Assembly (NCBI GenBank): GCA_902729315.2
Contig: LR746269.1
Coordinates: forward strand, 5,735,501 to 5,799,500
Direction: 5' to 3'
DNA length: 64,000 bases
Source of the DNA: Spirodela intermedia
Taxonomy: Eukaryota; Streptophyta; Magnoliopsida; Alismatales; Araceae
Shown: piece after piece, positions 13,797-28,900 of the stretch
How the letters are laid out: every line of letters starts with the position of its first letter
Position numbering within the stretch: the stretch's first letter is position 1
Notes under the pieces: generated by a model
The model's database searches: none
What the model saw: the letters and a program-made list of their open reading frames with translations, nothing else
What the model was told of the DNA's origin: nothing
Program-made: the position numbers and the translations under genes

Positions 13797-15441
13797 CTCG
13801 AAATCTCCAGCCGCTGCAACCTAGAGAGCGGCCCGGCTACGAGATCGGGCGGGCACGTGAGCAGGAGAAGGACGTGAGCGACGGGTATGTGGAATTGTGC
13901 GCCCCGCACCACAGGCAGGAAGGAGCAGGGGGACAAGGGAACTGGAGGAGCACAGCTGCCGAGCATCGGATTCCGCACAGGAGTGCCCACCTTGGCCCGG
14001 CGGAAGCAGGAAACCGTAGAAATCGGGTGAGGTAAAGAAGAGGAAGGGAAGGAGAAGGGGAGGGAGGAGGGAAACCAGGACTAGGAGCGGCAAGACTAGC
14101 AGACGGGTGAATCAGAGCCCTCGATCCCGACCATCTCCACCTTTGGATCGCATCCTCATCGTCCCCCGCGTCAACCACGCCCGGAGACGATTTTGTCGGC
14201 CGCGCAATCCACGGTCACAGGGAAGCCGGGGGGGGGTAGGCGGGCTGCCCCATAGCCGGCGATTTGCCCGCCTGGAGGCCCAGAGCCACCAGACCTGACC
14301 CAGTCGGGGAGAAGCGTCCGCCCGGCTCTGGCAATCTCAGGCGGTTGCCGGGCTGCCGACCAACCATCCAGGGAGTAGAGCTCCGACGGCGTCGTACCTC
14401 TCCCGCTCAAGCCCTAAATCCTCCCCCCCTCCACCAACAACCTTTTTCTCTGCGCCCCGCCCCCCGAGATGGAAAAGCGGATTCGTGTTCTTGCAGAAGG
14501 AAAGCGGGACGAAGGGGGCGGGCCTCTGGGTTGAGTTGAGAGAGAGAGAGCAGGACAGATCTTATTCTCAACTGGGATTGGATTGGGCGACGAGGGTTTC
14601 ATAAATACGGCTTCTTAGAATATCTTATCTCCTGGAGGGAAGAGGGAGGGTGCCCACAAACAAAGACCAACCCGAGGTCACGGCGCCTGACGCCGACTCC
14701 GATTACTCCACTCCGTCTCCGCCTCGCGGCAGAAGAAATGTGTTCCCGGGGCGTTGGGGTTCAGTTATCGACCGTCAGCTAGCCTAGCCACCCTTCCCCC
14801 ACCCCCGGGGGATCGGACGACGAAATGAGTGGGGATCGCCGTCGATTAGACCTATCCCTAATTCGCAGCGGCCTGCAGCAGGCCCTCCCCTTACCCCTCC
14901 TCCCGTCTCCTCTCCCGTCATCGTCACGTTCTTTTTCTCTGCATCGCCGCTGACGCCACGCACCGCACGGAAGCAACCCGGGGTGGGGGGATGGAGGGAG
15001 TAGTCGGTCACTCGTGTGCGTCGATGGCCCCTCCTCCCTCGCCCGCGGGGCCGTTGAGGAAGATGACGACGGACCCCGATGTGACGCTTCCGGGCTCCAC
15101 CTGCTGCGCTGCCTCCCGGCGAGGTCAAGCGAGGCATCGATCGCCTGGAATGACGTGTCGGGAGGGCTCGATCGGCGTATCCCCGGCGCCGTCAGCGCGG
15201 GCAGATTGAGGATTGGGGGATATCCATCTCAGATTGTTTGTTGGTTCGGGGGCAAGGGCGAGAAGGGGCCGTGGGTTCCCCCCTATCCTCCATTTCAAGA
15301 CGGCACGGTCCTCTCTCTCTGCTCGAACGGCCTCGTCATATAGACTATTACCCAGTTGCGGGTGGCTGGCTCTTGCCCCCCCCCCCCCACCATTAGAGCC
15401 ACAGCAGACTGACTGCCCAGTGGTGGCTTCTAGGCCGCCAC

Positions 15442-15514
15442 AGAGAGAGAGAGAGAGAGAGTGAGAGAGAAAGAGATGAATATATTTGTGAATCAGAGAG
15501 AGAGAGAGAGAGAG
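15442..15514. repeat. two (GA)n tracts
   Basis: GA runs at about 15442-15470 (with a GTGA interruption) and 15494-15514, separated by a short AT-rich spacer, in the COI1-CAMTA intergenic region. Confidence 0.9.
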
Positions 15515-16623
15515 TTCATGTACCGACGGAACATGGACGCCACCGACGGTCGTACCCTTGTCTGTTCGGCAGAGAAATCTCTGACAGTCTGCAGGGCCGG
15601 CCAGGCGGCGCGCTGTCGGGAGGAAAAAGGAAAGAGGGCGAGGGGAGGGGCGTCGGATGATGTGGGGATTTGAAATCAAAGACGACGGGATAACAGGATA
15701 TCCGCGACGGGTAGAGAGGAAATCAACAGCAGCAGGAGCAGGAGCAGGGCAAGCAAACAATCCGGGGTGACGGAGGGAGCAGGGGGAGAAGTAGAACCCA
15801 GGATTTGGATTCCCTGCGAAGGGCACGGAAGGGAAGGAAAGAAAAAGGAAAGCGAGCTCACAGGAACAGGAAGCCCATGCGGCGGGGGACATTCATCCGG
15901 GAGAGCAGTGCCTCCGATACGTCGGAACCCCCAGTAGGAAGTCAACGGTCCCTCACGCTGATCCGATTCTCCCGCCAGCACCAGCGGCTCCCTTTCGAAA
16001 TCGCGGTCAACGAGTGGGCCCGCCCGATCCCTGCGCGATCCTGCTGCATCCATAAATCGGTCAAAACCCGCGAGGAGACGTTAAAGCTGACTCAGAGGGC
16101 GTCGCCCCTATCCGTTCGGTAGTGGCCCGGAGGAAACCCCGCCTCATAGCAGCTCGTTCCAATGCCTGTCCGAACGGTTTGGGATCGGGCGACCTGGGGC
16201 AGGAATGAGACGAGAGAATTAGGTTGGGGGGGGCGGAAGGGCCACCTCGGAGGAGAGGCCATTCTTCGGAAGGATTGCCTCACTGGTGGGTTGGTGGTCT
16301 TCGAGTCGACAACTGTGGGGAATATGCGTATCTTTTTTTTTCTTTCTCTACACTTGTTCGGTACAAATATCCGCACCAGGCATCGTTCCGCCGCCCCTGA
16401 AACAACGACAGGTTAGTCAACGATAAGCGGTGGCCATGCCAGGAGGACATGGGATTCAATTTACGGCGAGAGCCGTTCACAAGGGTTAGAGTTCTCTGCA
16501 AGAAGTAGAGGAGTCGCCGCTGGCCCTACACACTGCCCTTAGACAGGATCCGACGCGACCAGATTTATTAAAAAAGAAAAAAGAACAAAAAGGGAAGCCC
16601 ACCTCCGACGTCAGAGATACTTA

Positions 16624-16624
16624 C

Positions 16625-16650
<26 letters not shown>
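16624..16650. repeat. (GA)n microsatellite
   Basis: A GA dinucleotide run downstream of the CAMTA stop codon, probably in or just past its 3' UTR. Confidence 0.9.
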
Positions 16651-16657
<7 letters not shown>

Positions 16658-16956
16658 AGGAAGAAGGAGCTCTCAGAAATCCCTGCCCGGTCTACGGGTT
16701 GGTGGATGTCGGCGTATCCTTCTCTCCTTGCTGATCTTCCTCCGTAATCCTGATGCGGTCCGTCCTACGCCGTCCCCCCTGGAGAAAAAAAATGGTCAAG
16801 GTGGGTCAATCACAGCACCACATCAGAAAGGAAGTTGCCCGTCGACAAGGTCAAATACTCTCGAGAATCGACGCAGTCGCCAGAGGAGAGTGAGTAAGTC
16901 AACTAGCGTAGGTGATGCCATGCCACTTGTTGTCCCCGATCAACCGGTGAGGAGAG

Positions 16957-19900
16957 TCAGCGTAGATGCTTCTGACCGCGCGGGGAGGATGAATAAGGGA
17001 AAAGGCGGAGGAACACCTCGTCAGATTTCTGGGATCTTGCCACCATCCTCATGTACTGGTCCCGGGCCTCTGGACAGCGGGCCATGGACTGAACTCGGGC
17101 AAGAGCTCTCTCCACGCCGGCGGCCTTCTGCTTCCGACCGAGATGGAGGAAATCATATTCATCCGTCTCCTCTGCGTCCCCATGGCGGCCTTCGCCATTC
17201 GCCTCTTCGCCCCGAAATCCACGCAAGCCGCTTCCTTTGCGCCTCCAGCGCAGTATGGCCTTCTCCACAATACCCACAGACCAGACAATTTTTTTATACT
17301 GCCTGCGAACTCCGTGTCCCCTGACGTGTGCCTGAAAGTAAAGATGGCACACCGAGTAAAGAAATCACGCCGTCGTTTCAAAAGAGATTCATGTCAACCT
17401 GAGAGCAGGAAAAAAATAACATGAACCCGGCATGGCATTTTTAATTCAACATCTCAATAGAATTGAAGCATGATGATGAGGTGCATGGAACGGCACAACA
17501 AATGGTTTCTCCTTGCAATTATCCGCCCATTTGGTTAACAGCTTTCGAAATATCAGTCATTTAAGTGGTTCGAACAGGTAGACATGGAGATATTATCAGA
17601 TCGCTGGAGAAAATATGAAGATTTCATGAATGAAAAGAAGATTTGCGAGGCTGCTGCCTGCTATGTCTAAGAATCTCTTATTTTCCTTTATTCCTGACAG
17701 GCATATAAATTATAATCGGTCAACAACACGACAATCTAATCAGATCTTCTACTTCTTCCTCTCCACTATTTTCTTCTCCCTCAGAAAATGTTGTAGTCCT
17801 CTAAGGATTCTGGAAAATGTCGAACTCTTCCTTCGGAAATCTTAACCCCAACATCTCGAAGGTTGGCCGTACACAGAACACATGAACTTATTGCAAATAT
17901 GAGTCACACGCAAGTAAGCATAGTTTGTATGCAGATTCAATAGATCCATAAAATAAGACAACTCAATGCAATCCGGTCGTGGTTTTGCCAACTTATTCGA
18001 TGCATAAGACGGTGCACATTCCAAAACCGGATCCGTGCCCAAGTTAGAAAACATATTTTCACATTGATTTCATGATGGTTGTTATTAGACGTCAGGAATC
18101 AACTTTTGACCACGGTTGAGTGAACAACAGGGAAGAGATTTTAATCAATCTCTTCGATATTTTGATCTAGATGATCCCATGTTGATGGAATAAGGCCAAT
18201 AAAAATGTTGAAAAAGCTGATAGCAATAATTGATGATCATAATAAGTAACGTTAAAATCTGATCCATTTCTTATTCTGTTTTCTACATCTTCTCTCGTTT
18301 GAAAATCGGAATGGAATACTTTCGCGAAGACATTAAATTCACTTGGGTTGCATGTAGTACCTGAATTTTGACAATCTGGTTACGTATCTTCAAAAATTCT
18401 CTTCGACCTTTCCATCCACGGTACTTCTGCTGGATTTTCACAGCAGACATATGCAATGAATCGCTGAAATGAGTTGTTTTCTGGGATTTTCCGTTTAAGC
18501 TGGAAACTAGCATTTCTTCATCTGTAATGCCACAATTTTTCCCCAACTGCATCTGGCAAAATGAACGAACTCGGAGGGCAGCTTGAATTCGACCAGCTGC
18601 TTGGGCAGAGTTCCCTACTGCTGCAAGGGATCCTCTTAACGATAGCTTTTCTCCTTCGTATCCATCTAGAGTGCCCGTGCCGTCATCTCCTACAGTTTCA
18701 ATAGCCTTTTCCGCCGCAAGGGCAGCTGCAACACTATCCATGACGCTTTCCTTCTGAACCAGCAAAGAAAGTTGACCTGCTAAGTCGACTTCAGCCAAGT
18801 ACCCAGAAATGCCCTTATGCCCCCTAGCTGATGCTAAATCAGCAGCAGTCTGTCCTTCGGGATATTTTCTTGTTGGATCTGTCAGTGCACCAGGAGATGA
18901 GCCCAGTGTGGCCAGAGTCACCGCTGTTTCCTCCCTAATATCAACATTGAAAGGTTAGGGGGCAGCTACATAAGAAAAAAGGTTGGGCATAAATGGAATT
19001 GCAAGAGAAATGATACTTGCATTTCAAATAGAGAAAATAAAGCTAGGAAAGAAGAATTCAAAAAATAAAGAAACGGCAGCTTCTTTCAAGTAAAAACCAG
19101 GAGTTTATGTTAGCCATTATGCAATATTATCGGAGTACAACATGCGTAGAAAAAAAAAATGGCAAGTGTAGGCGAGCATGGCCCCGCCAGGAGACAAAAT
19201 TAAATACCAAAATTCAGATGACATTTTTCATTTAGCTTACCAAAATAAATAAGGCTTATATAGCTCATTTTTATCAGAAGCAGCAGATTCTTTTACACCC
19301 TGAAAAAGGAGGGGACAGTTAATCTATGACAGGATGAAGTCCATACTAAACGTTTGATAACATAATAACTTAGTGGCCTAAAAAGCAGAAAAGCTTCTCT
19401 TCTGAAGGAACACTCCAGACACAAATCATCAAAAAATAGAGCATTCATACGGAGGAAGCATGGAATATTTCCTAGCACACGCAGGTATTAATTCTTCAGA
19501 AGCTAAGCCCTTCCACTGTGAAAGACTTACGCGACAAAGATTGTGTTGGACGACTCACTCGGGATAATTAGAGGGTACAGAGGAAATTACCTGCTTCAGT
19601 TTAGCTTACTGCTGCCATATGGTACACAGTATGATAAATTCATCCCAGCTATAAACTAATTGTATCTATTACTGACTATAAAAACCATCAAACTACAACG
19701 ACGCTGACTGAGTGCCAGGGTTACGATGACATAGTTTTCCTACATGGTTCCATGCACCTTGGAAATCTATGCTACCCTTAAAAGATGGATTTCTACAAGA
19801 AGACAGTCTCCATGCATTTATGGTCAGTATAAAATCATGTATGTTAAAAAAAGAAACACCTTGGAAATTTTCATGACATACATTCCGGAAGATCACTCAA

Positions 19901-22900
19901 GTGCTTCCTTCTTCATCTCAACAACCAAATGTCAACACTATTGCATGCCTTGTAAAGACATTCTCTCGTTCTATGGTACAATGTTTTTTCCTTTTTCTTT
20001 TTTATTTTCTTTTGTTGGGGGGAAGAGTGGGTGGGTCCCGCCCATTTCAACCTAGAGATTCTCATCCAGCGTCACGCCATATGTACTACTCCTCTCGGAT
20101 CACTTCAGCCCAAACTACATGAAAGCTGCGCCTTTTTCATGGGGATTTATCCATCGCAGAGATGCACAGAAGTTGTGGCTTTACCTCCGACATTTGTTTT
20201 TCCTCTTTAGAGGGTTCTATATGGAAATTCCAGATTGAATTGAGTCAATCGGAATTCTACATGACAGAACAAACGAGACAACTAGTTAGAAAGTGTCTTT
20301 AAAGCTGATCACATAAAAAAATTTAAAAACCAACCTGCCAAAATAGGCAGCCCAATGCAGTGCAGTCCAGCCATGTGCATCCCTGAAACTTGGACTAACA
20401 CCAGCAGCAATTATTGGCTTCATTCCCCATTCATAACCGAGAGCAGCCGCCAAGTGGATGACACCTTGACCGTCCTCATCTAACACATTAGGTCCCTTGC
20501 CATCTTCATGAGATTTCTTCAAAAGCCACTCGTACAATTTGGTCTTCAAAAGCTTCTGTATCAAATTGTCCCTGGGATTAACATTGTAACTCTGAAAAGC
20601 CGCACAGCTTCTCTCCATCCTTTCCCATTCATTTTTTTCTTCATTCAAAACTGAAAAGAACTCCTTGATGGTGCATTTAGGGCAGTTCTCAATGAAACAA
20701 AGTTTGCTTCTGTCCACTCCTATGGATAGGATTTTTGCGAAACGTATCTGAAGATGCACTTCATCATTCCGATCATTTTTCCAGGAGAAATTCAAATCAA
20801 CTTTAAACGTGTCACGATATTCAAATTCTCTAATCTCACTGCAAGCTAGCCGATCGCTACAGGTAACATAGAATGGAACTCGCCCGGGGGGGTGGGAGGG
20901 AGCATGACAACGGAGTACATTTCTTGTGAGAACTTCAGCAGAGACTTCAACTTCCCCAAACATACAGCACCACTTTATGTCGATGTGTTGTACCTCACCT
21001 AGGAAACTACCAGCTATCAAAACCTAAAACAAAACTCGGTTAGTCAAAAGTGAGAAATATAAATAGTTTTCATGAGCATAAATATAACACAGAAAGGTAT
21101 CTGGTTTATCAAAGATATAATGAAATATTGGGGGACAGAGATCACCTTAGTTTCAGAACCTGAATAAGCCCAGTCTGGTGAAAAATCGAGAATACTAAAT
21201 AACTGCTCTTGGGAGAGTGATGGGCCTAGTGAACCAATGTCTAACTGCATCTGGCGTGATAGGCTGGAGGTCACTTTATTATCATTCTGACTATCCAGTG
21301 CATTCCAGCAGTTACGAGAATCTGTACCCACCAATGATACATCACAGTCTTCACCAATCTCTTTGCTCATCCAGCTCCCAAAGCTATCAAGCCTTTTGAA
21401 TCCCTCCTGCTGACCAGCGATCTTTCCACATAGGTCTTCATCATCATTTGCATGATTAGCCCAGTCACCCGCATGCCTTTCATCAGGAAGACAAGCTGCA
21501 TATTCAGTATTTTCGTTCCTCTGAACTACCTGATGTGAAAAACAGTTATATGGATCAAAACGTGCGGGAGGGGGGAAAGTACAAAGTGTTTAAGACTGAA
21601 TTTATAGACGCTTGACCTTGTATGATTCTTCTACAATACTGTTGAAAATATTTATAAAGTAAATCATCGTATCCAAAGCTTAAGAAAAAGAAAAGCATTA
21701 CACTAAAGGTAGAATCTGAAAAGCTATACAGTAGAGTTATTTTTCATTCATTAGGCTCGGGGGTTGGGGTCTTCTAAATCCATAAGATCTGCATCTGTAG
21801 TGAGACTTCAGGTTCTTGTAAAATATAATTTGAGAAGCTCTAGAGGCTTCAAAAGGGGAACCTATTTCCAAACTTAGGTTGTTCTGTCATCAAAATAAAT
21901 CAATGTAGACCAGAGGATTGCCTTGTATGAACTAATATTATTGTCTGACCATTGCAGTTTAGCACCAATATCATGCCAATCAAGATCAAGAAAAATCGTA
22001 AATTTAAAGCATATCTTTTGAACTGTAGAAGCAGACACATGAAGGATAATTTTAAATGTAACTTAATCCATGTTGCAAATGTAAGAAGCCTGCCTCGTAA
22101 CTCAGTCACATATCTAAGCCCAACATCCTTTAAATGTCCCCTGTTTCTCCAGTGGTAAATAATTTATTTTTCTTAGCAGTGATTGATATGACAAGGGTTT
22201 ATTGCATCATCTTGCTCAAACTATAATATGTTAGCATCTACTTTCAATGAAAACTATTTGAAAAAACTATATAGTTATCGAGATTACGTGTTTCTGTCAC
22301 CAATAGTGTATGGAAAATTCTTTCCATGAATTTTCCCCATGAAAACTATTTGAAAACCCTACGATATTGATCTGAGATCAAGACAAGACAACTGTAACAA
22401 CCTACAAGTAAAGATGGGCGATTTGAGTGATCAAACAGCTTAAAACTCTTTAAAAAAATGGACATATCATGTGATCCGGGAGATGAATTAATTACAAACA
22501 GGCAGGCAGAAGATGCCCTTGCCAGTTTAAAGAAACAAATAGCTAATAAATGGATCACACTATAACTGAATACCCTAAAGTTTCTTCCATCTTCATCAGA
22601 AAATCTTTGAAGATATCTATCGGGCAGGACCTGAACGCTTCTGTTAAAACCGTACTTGACATCATCAGAATCAGAGTAAATGCCATGTGAGGTACTGGTG
22701 TGGCAGCCTGCAACAAGTGGACAATCATCAACACGCTTTCTAATATTACGAAAATCTGGAAAAGAAAGTGTAATTATAAATCACAGTGTGGAATGATCAA
22801 TGAAATTATTACAATACATGAAAATTGAGGATGAAATCATTAAAAAGTAAAGTGATGCGAAAGATAACAATGACAATGAAGTAATCCAGGATCCTGCTAT

Positions 22901-25900
22901 TTTAGGCTTCTACAGTTGTCTACATAAATATTACCAATTTCTTGTGACGTTCTATAATCTGTTTCATGCCTGTTGCTTGACACAATGTTCCCGGCAACAG
23001 TGTTGTTTGCAGAAAAAGAATTCCAAAGTCCGATGTCTGTCTGTCTCCAGGTGTATGGACGAGAAGAAGACCCACATATGGATGCGCTTTTATCAAACGT
23101 AACATGTTCAGAAATGGGAGTGATCTGAAAAACAGAGCCTGTTATTGACTCAACCAATGGTGAAGCACTGAAGTCCTTCCCTGAATCTACATCATCTAGT
23201 TCAGAAGATAGAGCATGCTCACTCCAGGCAACTGTACTAGGACTTGATGCATAGGATGGCTGACCAACAATTGTAGCTTGGATGCCCCAAGAATGAGTTT
23301 GGATTCCGGAATCAGAGGATAATAAATGTGGAACGTCTGGTTTACTTCCCTGAAAAAAACATGATTCAATATTAATGGGAAAAAAAGCTAAATATTGCTA
23401 ATTCGATTCAAAGAGAAGTTAAGTTTTTCAGTCAGAAAAAAGCAGGACGAAAGCATACCCAATGACACCTCAACACGGGTGTAACGCAGCTCAAGAAAAT
23501 TGGCAAACAATTAGAAGTACATATTACCTTCGTACGCTCGGTCAGCAAGAAACAATATCAATTACATGGATCTTAAATGAGCGATTCATTTCTACAAATG
23601 AGGAACCCGTTGGAAACTGTGGGAAGTATCTTTATGAAACCCAGAAATTTTCTGGACGCATTACATAATTCCAGCATGATAGATTTCGTCACAAAAGCTT
23701 AACGTTCGTCGAACAAAGGAGAAACATGGAGATTTCCAGTAAAAAAAATAAAAAAATCACCTCCTACATCCTCTCGCTCATGGCATCCCTGGACATCCCT
23801 ACTGTGATCGAAATTTTTGCATGTCATGATACCTCTACAATATAAAATCTGATGGCAAGATGTCTACTCAATTTCAGCGGCAGTATTTCCTCCCTCGGTC
23901 ACCCTTGGAGATTCCTTCTTGAATCCATCTGGAGCAACAAGCAAAACTTACACGGAAAGGAAAGTTGGACTAAATCACTCACCAAACTAGACTAAGTCCC
24001 ATCATATTGGCTAGGAATCGCAAAGCTCCTAAAATAAAACATTAGGTTTTAAAACGTCAAGATACTCGATAGGGTAATGTTTTAAAACTTAAAACATTAG
24101 GTTTTGGATGCGATTTACTTATCAGGTCAATAGGATTAACCCACGGCAGGTCCAAGTGAAAGTGCAAGCCAGGTTACTCCCACCAATTGCAAATATGTGC
24201 CTGGTGGCCCTCAGTAAAAGATTGGTCACGTGACTGAACAACTTTGGCCTTCCTCCATCAGATAGGAGAAAAAATGCTCATCACTATTTCACATAGCAAT
24301 GACATGGCTGTACAGCAATGGCCACTCCAGTCACTGCATGTTTGATGAAGGAACAAAACAGAGGTCTTACTGTATATTCATGGGTCAACAAGATAAACTA
24401 CTTTATTGAACCAACAACAGCCCGCAAGTGTCCTAATGTTAAGAGACCGATGATGGATGTAAATCTCCCATTGTGGCATGTTGGACCTGGTGTGGAACAT
24501 GCTATGGAAAGCGAATATACCAGGACGAGGGTTCCAAACTGATGATTTGCCTCTGGAGCTGTAACTATTAATGGTTCGTGGCCAAGCACATGTGCTTATA
24601 AAGCCAACAGCAACTGTCTGTATGCGGATGCTGCTCAGGATTCTCCAGGAAGCCTAATATTGACTTCAGAAGTATACAGCAACATCTGAAGCCGCACCTA
24701 CAGGTTGAAGCAACATGTAGCCCGCTAAATGTGGCTGTCTAGTTCAATGGGGATTTATTTTACTCATAAGATATTTAAATAATATTTCATTTCTTAAAAC
24801 ACAGGTCGACGTCATTTCTGTAGCAATCAGCATAGCCAACATTTTGCATCAACAATGGCTACTTGCATTTCATCTTTTTGAAAGACAGAAATTACCTCAT
24901 TTACTTCTCGATAGTGAACAAGAACGATATGCTCTAGTTGCCTGGAAAAAACAAAACAGCATAAGTTAGAGAGACATTTCCCCATACACTGAAATGTTGC
25001 ACTGAATCTAAAGCCATTCATGCTGTGATCGTACACCAAGAATGAAATCTGTTGAATATCATTTCATACGGCACTAACTTTAAGTAGACTGAGAATTTTT
25101 TTGGCAAAGACAAGGACAACAATATATGGGGAAAGACAACAAGGAAAACCCATCTGAATGAGATGGTCGAGAAAACTCCCGAAGGTAGTTTCGTTGATGG
25201 TTCAAAAGCAGCATGTTGGGTAGTCCAAATAAGAAGGGCATGTTAATTGACTGAAAAAAATGTCATTTATAACTTATTGTAATTTGACTGTGTTACGAGA
25301 AAAGTCATGTAATTCACTGAACCCGGATGAAGATCTCTGAGCCAGGGCTATTTTTCTGCTAAGACAGACTTTTGCCAAAAAAAATTCAGGGAAGCAAGGA
25401 TTCAGTATAAAGTTATCAACAGTAACAAACTAATTACATATTTTACTGGACAATGTTCACGAAATACAAAATGATCTGGTCAAGAGATTAGAACTAGAAA
25501 CATAAAGGAAGTAACGTTAAGATTGAACAGAAAAAAATTATAAGAAAAATAATGGAAAAAATTCCATGACATTTAAAGATGTGTCTACAAAGAACCCAAG
25601 TCAGAAAAGATGCTGCCGACCCCATTCTCACTCTATAACTTGCAAATTTCATGACGAAATTATTTATTTTCTTTTTGGTAATGGTTCATATCTGAGCGTA
25701 TAACCGAAAAACCATTTTCTAGAGTTATAAAGCAGAGCAAGAAACCCGGCAAGTCATGTTCTATCATCCCAAAAGGCACGTAACACAGATGCCAGCGAGG
25801 TATATATACTGCTATGGCCACTTGTCCATAAAACCTTAATTGCATAACATATGAGTATCAGATGTCCCCTGGTATCAAAAGAAAACATAACTCACCCGTC

Positions 25901-28900
25901 AAGCATCCAATAACTTCGTCTCTGGAAATTTTCATTCTCCTCTCCATGAGCATAGTAGCAATGAAGAACGTCCACACTGCCAGACTGTACCAGCACATTG
26001 TTCTAAGAAGATAAAGCATACATGAACTAATTTTTTTTTTGATACACTACTCATGCTTCCAATATAATAAAGCATGGTTGTGTAGTCAGGCAAGTACATC
26101 AACAGGACATTAAAATGTTAAGATGCATCAGACCCTTTGAATTACATCAGAAACTGGACAGATAATAATTTACGTAATTCTCTTTCAATTCTCTGGGCAA
26201 AAAAGCTTTCTGTTTGGCATAAAAAAGAAGAAAATTCAAATCCAAAGAAATATTTAATCTAGAAATCAGGTAAACTGCGATCCAAATTTCAGGCCAAAAT
26301 TAATCCTCTTGAGTACCAAATTTCAAAGAAAATAAAATATAAAACTTTTCTGCTTATTTTTATCATATGTTTGCTGCTCCGTTAATGTATCCCCTCAAGG
26401 AGTTGGATAGCCCATTTGTTATTAACCTAGGAAACCAGGCGAACATGGCCTCGAGATAAATTAGTGTAATGTTCGCCCGCTAATATTCAGATCAAGTCAC
26501 CGCAGATAGAGAGAGGTTGTTACAAGCTCGCCCACTAATATTGTGAATCTCTATGGAATACTGCAGCATATAAATGTAAAATACACTACAAACCTCATGG
26601 TAGTGTTTCATAAGAAATAAGCTACGCAATTGAAGTTGGAATAATTCCACAGGTTTATCAAGAATGATTAAATCCAACTGTGGAGTTCTCCTTTAAAATA
26701 TTTTTTACCTTTAATTTTTCATGAGCTTCTCGAACAGTCTTCCCATCTTTTTTCTTTCTCCATCGATGACCATCTTTCCGGAAATATCGAAGAGCTTTTC
26801 GATCAAATAAAAATAGTGACCCACCTAAAGAACAGGATTTAAGAGAATATATTAAGGACGGAGAAATCGTATTAAGTGGATATCCAAAGAATGACAAATA
26901 GAACTATCTTTAAATACCAAGTATGCACAATGATAGTATTTTTATCATCCATTCACAAGCACCAAGAACCTATAAACATAAATATAGCGAGTACACAAGA
27001 TGGAATCAAGAAGGTGGCTTAGAGTGACAGCCAAAAAGAAGGTTAAAATAACAAAAACCTCAAATCTATAACTTAATTGTCAACTTTACTTTTATTTCCC
27101 GAAACCAAGGGATAACCAGATGCACTGAGAAAGATTTATCCTTCTACGTAAATAATAAACAATAATCAAACAGAAACGAAGGCACCTAAAGAGCAATAGA
27201 GGTTACCTGATGGCTTGTAAGGAGGATCAGGTTTGAGATGGAACCTTTGGTAGTTACGAATGATTTCACAGACTTCACTTGGACGGAGCCAACGATTTTT
27301 TGCCTCTTCCAATATTTGTGTAATGTCTGAAAAGTGTACATAAGTCACTCCATGTTAGAAAAAATTAAAAAAAAAATTGGATCCCAGAAAATTGCAGAAA
27401 GCTTTCTGTTTTTCTCAATGGACCATTCAAGTAAGCTCCATCCACTGATGCAACCAAAATAATTATGTTTTTGAATTTTAACGGATGCTTTTTCATTTAT
27501 TAGGTCACCCAAATGGACAATTCGTTTGCATGAATAAGATGGTACCAACTGCCAAATTGATCCTAGTAGTAATAGCGGTGATACATTTCAAGAGTATCTG
27601 ATGAGGTCTAGGAGTGAGGTACCAAAAATGTGGTAAGCATAAAATCAGAAAAAAAAAAGAAGAATTCACAAGATGGCACAGAAAGAAAAAGCACAATAAC
27701 TGATTTTCCAACAAAATAACGACCACAGGGGATACAACAAACTTTAAAAGCAAGGATGAAAGAGGCAGCCGCAGAATCCACTCAATCACCTAGGACGCTG
27801 AACATGGCAACATGAGGAACTGCATCCAGGTAACATGGCTAAATAAACATAGAGAAAGTTTCTTCCGAGTAGGTTCAAAAGTGTGAGGTGTCCATTTATC
27901 AAATTCCAAATGTGCACGATTTCCACATAACCCCATGCTGGAGTAGAAAACAGTTTGAATAAAGTAGGCCACTTGGAAATAAAGCCCAGACAATTGCATG
28001 TGAAGCTCCAAAGATCCATACATGTTCACCTGGCACAGCACATGGCGAGTCCAGCACAGGTAGACGCGCATGGCACAGGCAGGTACATTGGAGAGCATGT
28101 GGAACCATGCATGCAACTGAATGAGTGAAATAAAAACGAATTTTGCGCATCCCTAGCTAGCTGTTGTAATCAGACTGGTGCCATTAATCAAGTCAGCTCT
28201 CTAATTCTCAAACAGAACCCAACAAATGGTACAATTCGCTTTTTAAACTTAGTTGGCAAGTGTAAGTCTGATGGTATGATGAGCTGATTCAAATATTTGG
28301 GTTGAAAGCTAATTCAGGTATTACATGTGGGATAATTGCATGCCATACAAGTAACAGCTATTTAAAGGACTGATAACATAAGTTTAAATCCGTATGCCCG
28401 TAATTTACAGCTAACAAACTCCGTGATGTCTGGTATCGTAAGTAGATAAGAAGTTGTTCCGTATCTCATACATGTCTTATGGCGTCTGAAAGTTAGGTGA
28501 TTAGTCGGTCCAAGCAGTTCCACGGAGACATTTCTATTAGCAATCCTTTCTACCTAAGGTGTAAAATTGTCATTAAACAAAACATCTGACTGGATGTTTT
28601 ACCAGCATCATCCACTGCATGCGGAGATCCCTAGGAGAAAAGCCTATCATGAGCTGGATCAGCCAATCCTTTTTTCTGAACTTTCTCTCTTCTTCTCTGA
28701 AGATTCAGGATAAGAATTACATTCGAGGCCACATAGAGGATCTGACTATCAAGGCCAATGACACGAATGCTTAAATGTTCACAGACAACATCCTGCAGTC
28801 CAAATGGGAAATTACAAAACTAACCTTGACAAGAGAAGAACGCGAGTTGAATACAGTCGATTTGTGTTGTATTACGAAAGTGATGATATTGAAAGCCCAG

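Larger units (their letters stand above)
13616..16956. other. intergenic: COI1 upstream region and CAMTA 3' region
   Basis: A 3.3 kb stretch between the COI1 start and the CAMTA stop. The COI1 leader and promoter should lie in the left part, and the CAMTA 3' UTR just below 16957. It is GC-rich (especially 13,900-15,300) with long accidental open frames in several registers, several GA tracts and a C homopolymer near 15,378. I see no conserved protein, RNA gene or transposon terminus. Confidence 0.5.

Noticed and set aside
15125-15892. A 255-codon minus-strand open frame between COI1 and CAMTA.
   Set aside because: Low-complexity, translates microsatellites, no conserved motif; typical accidental frame in GC-rich DNA.
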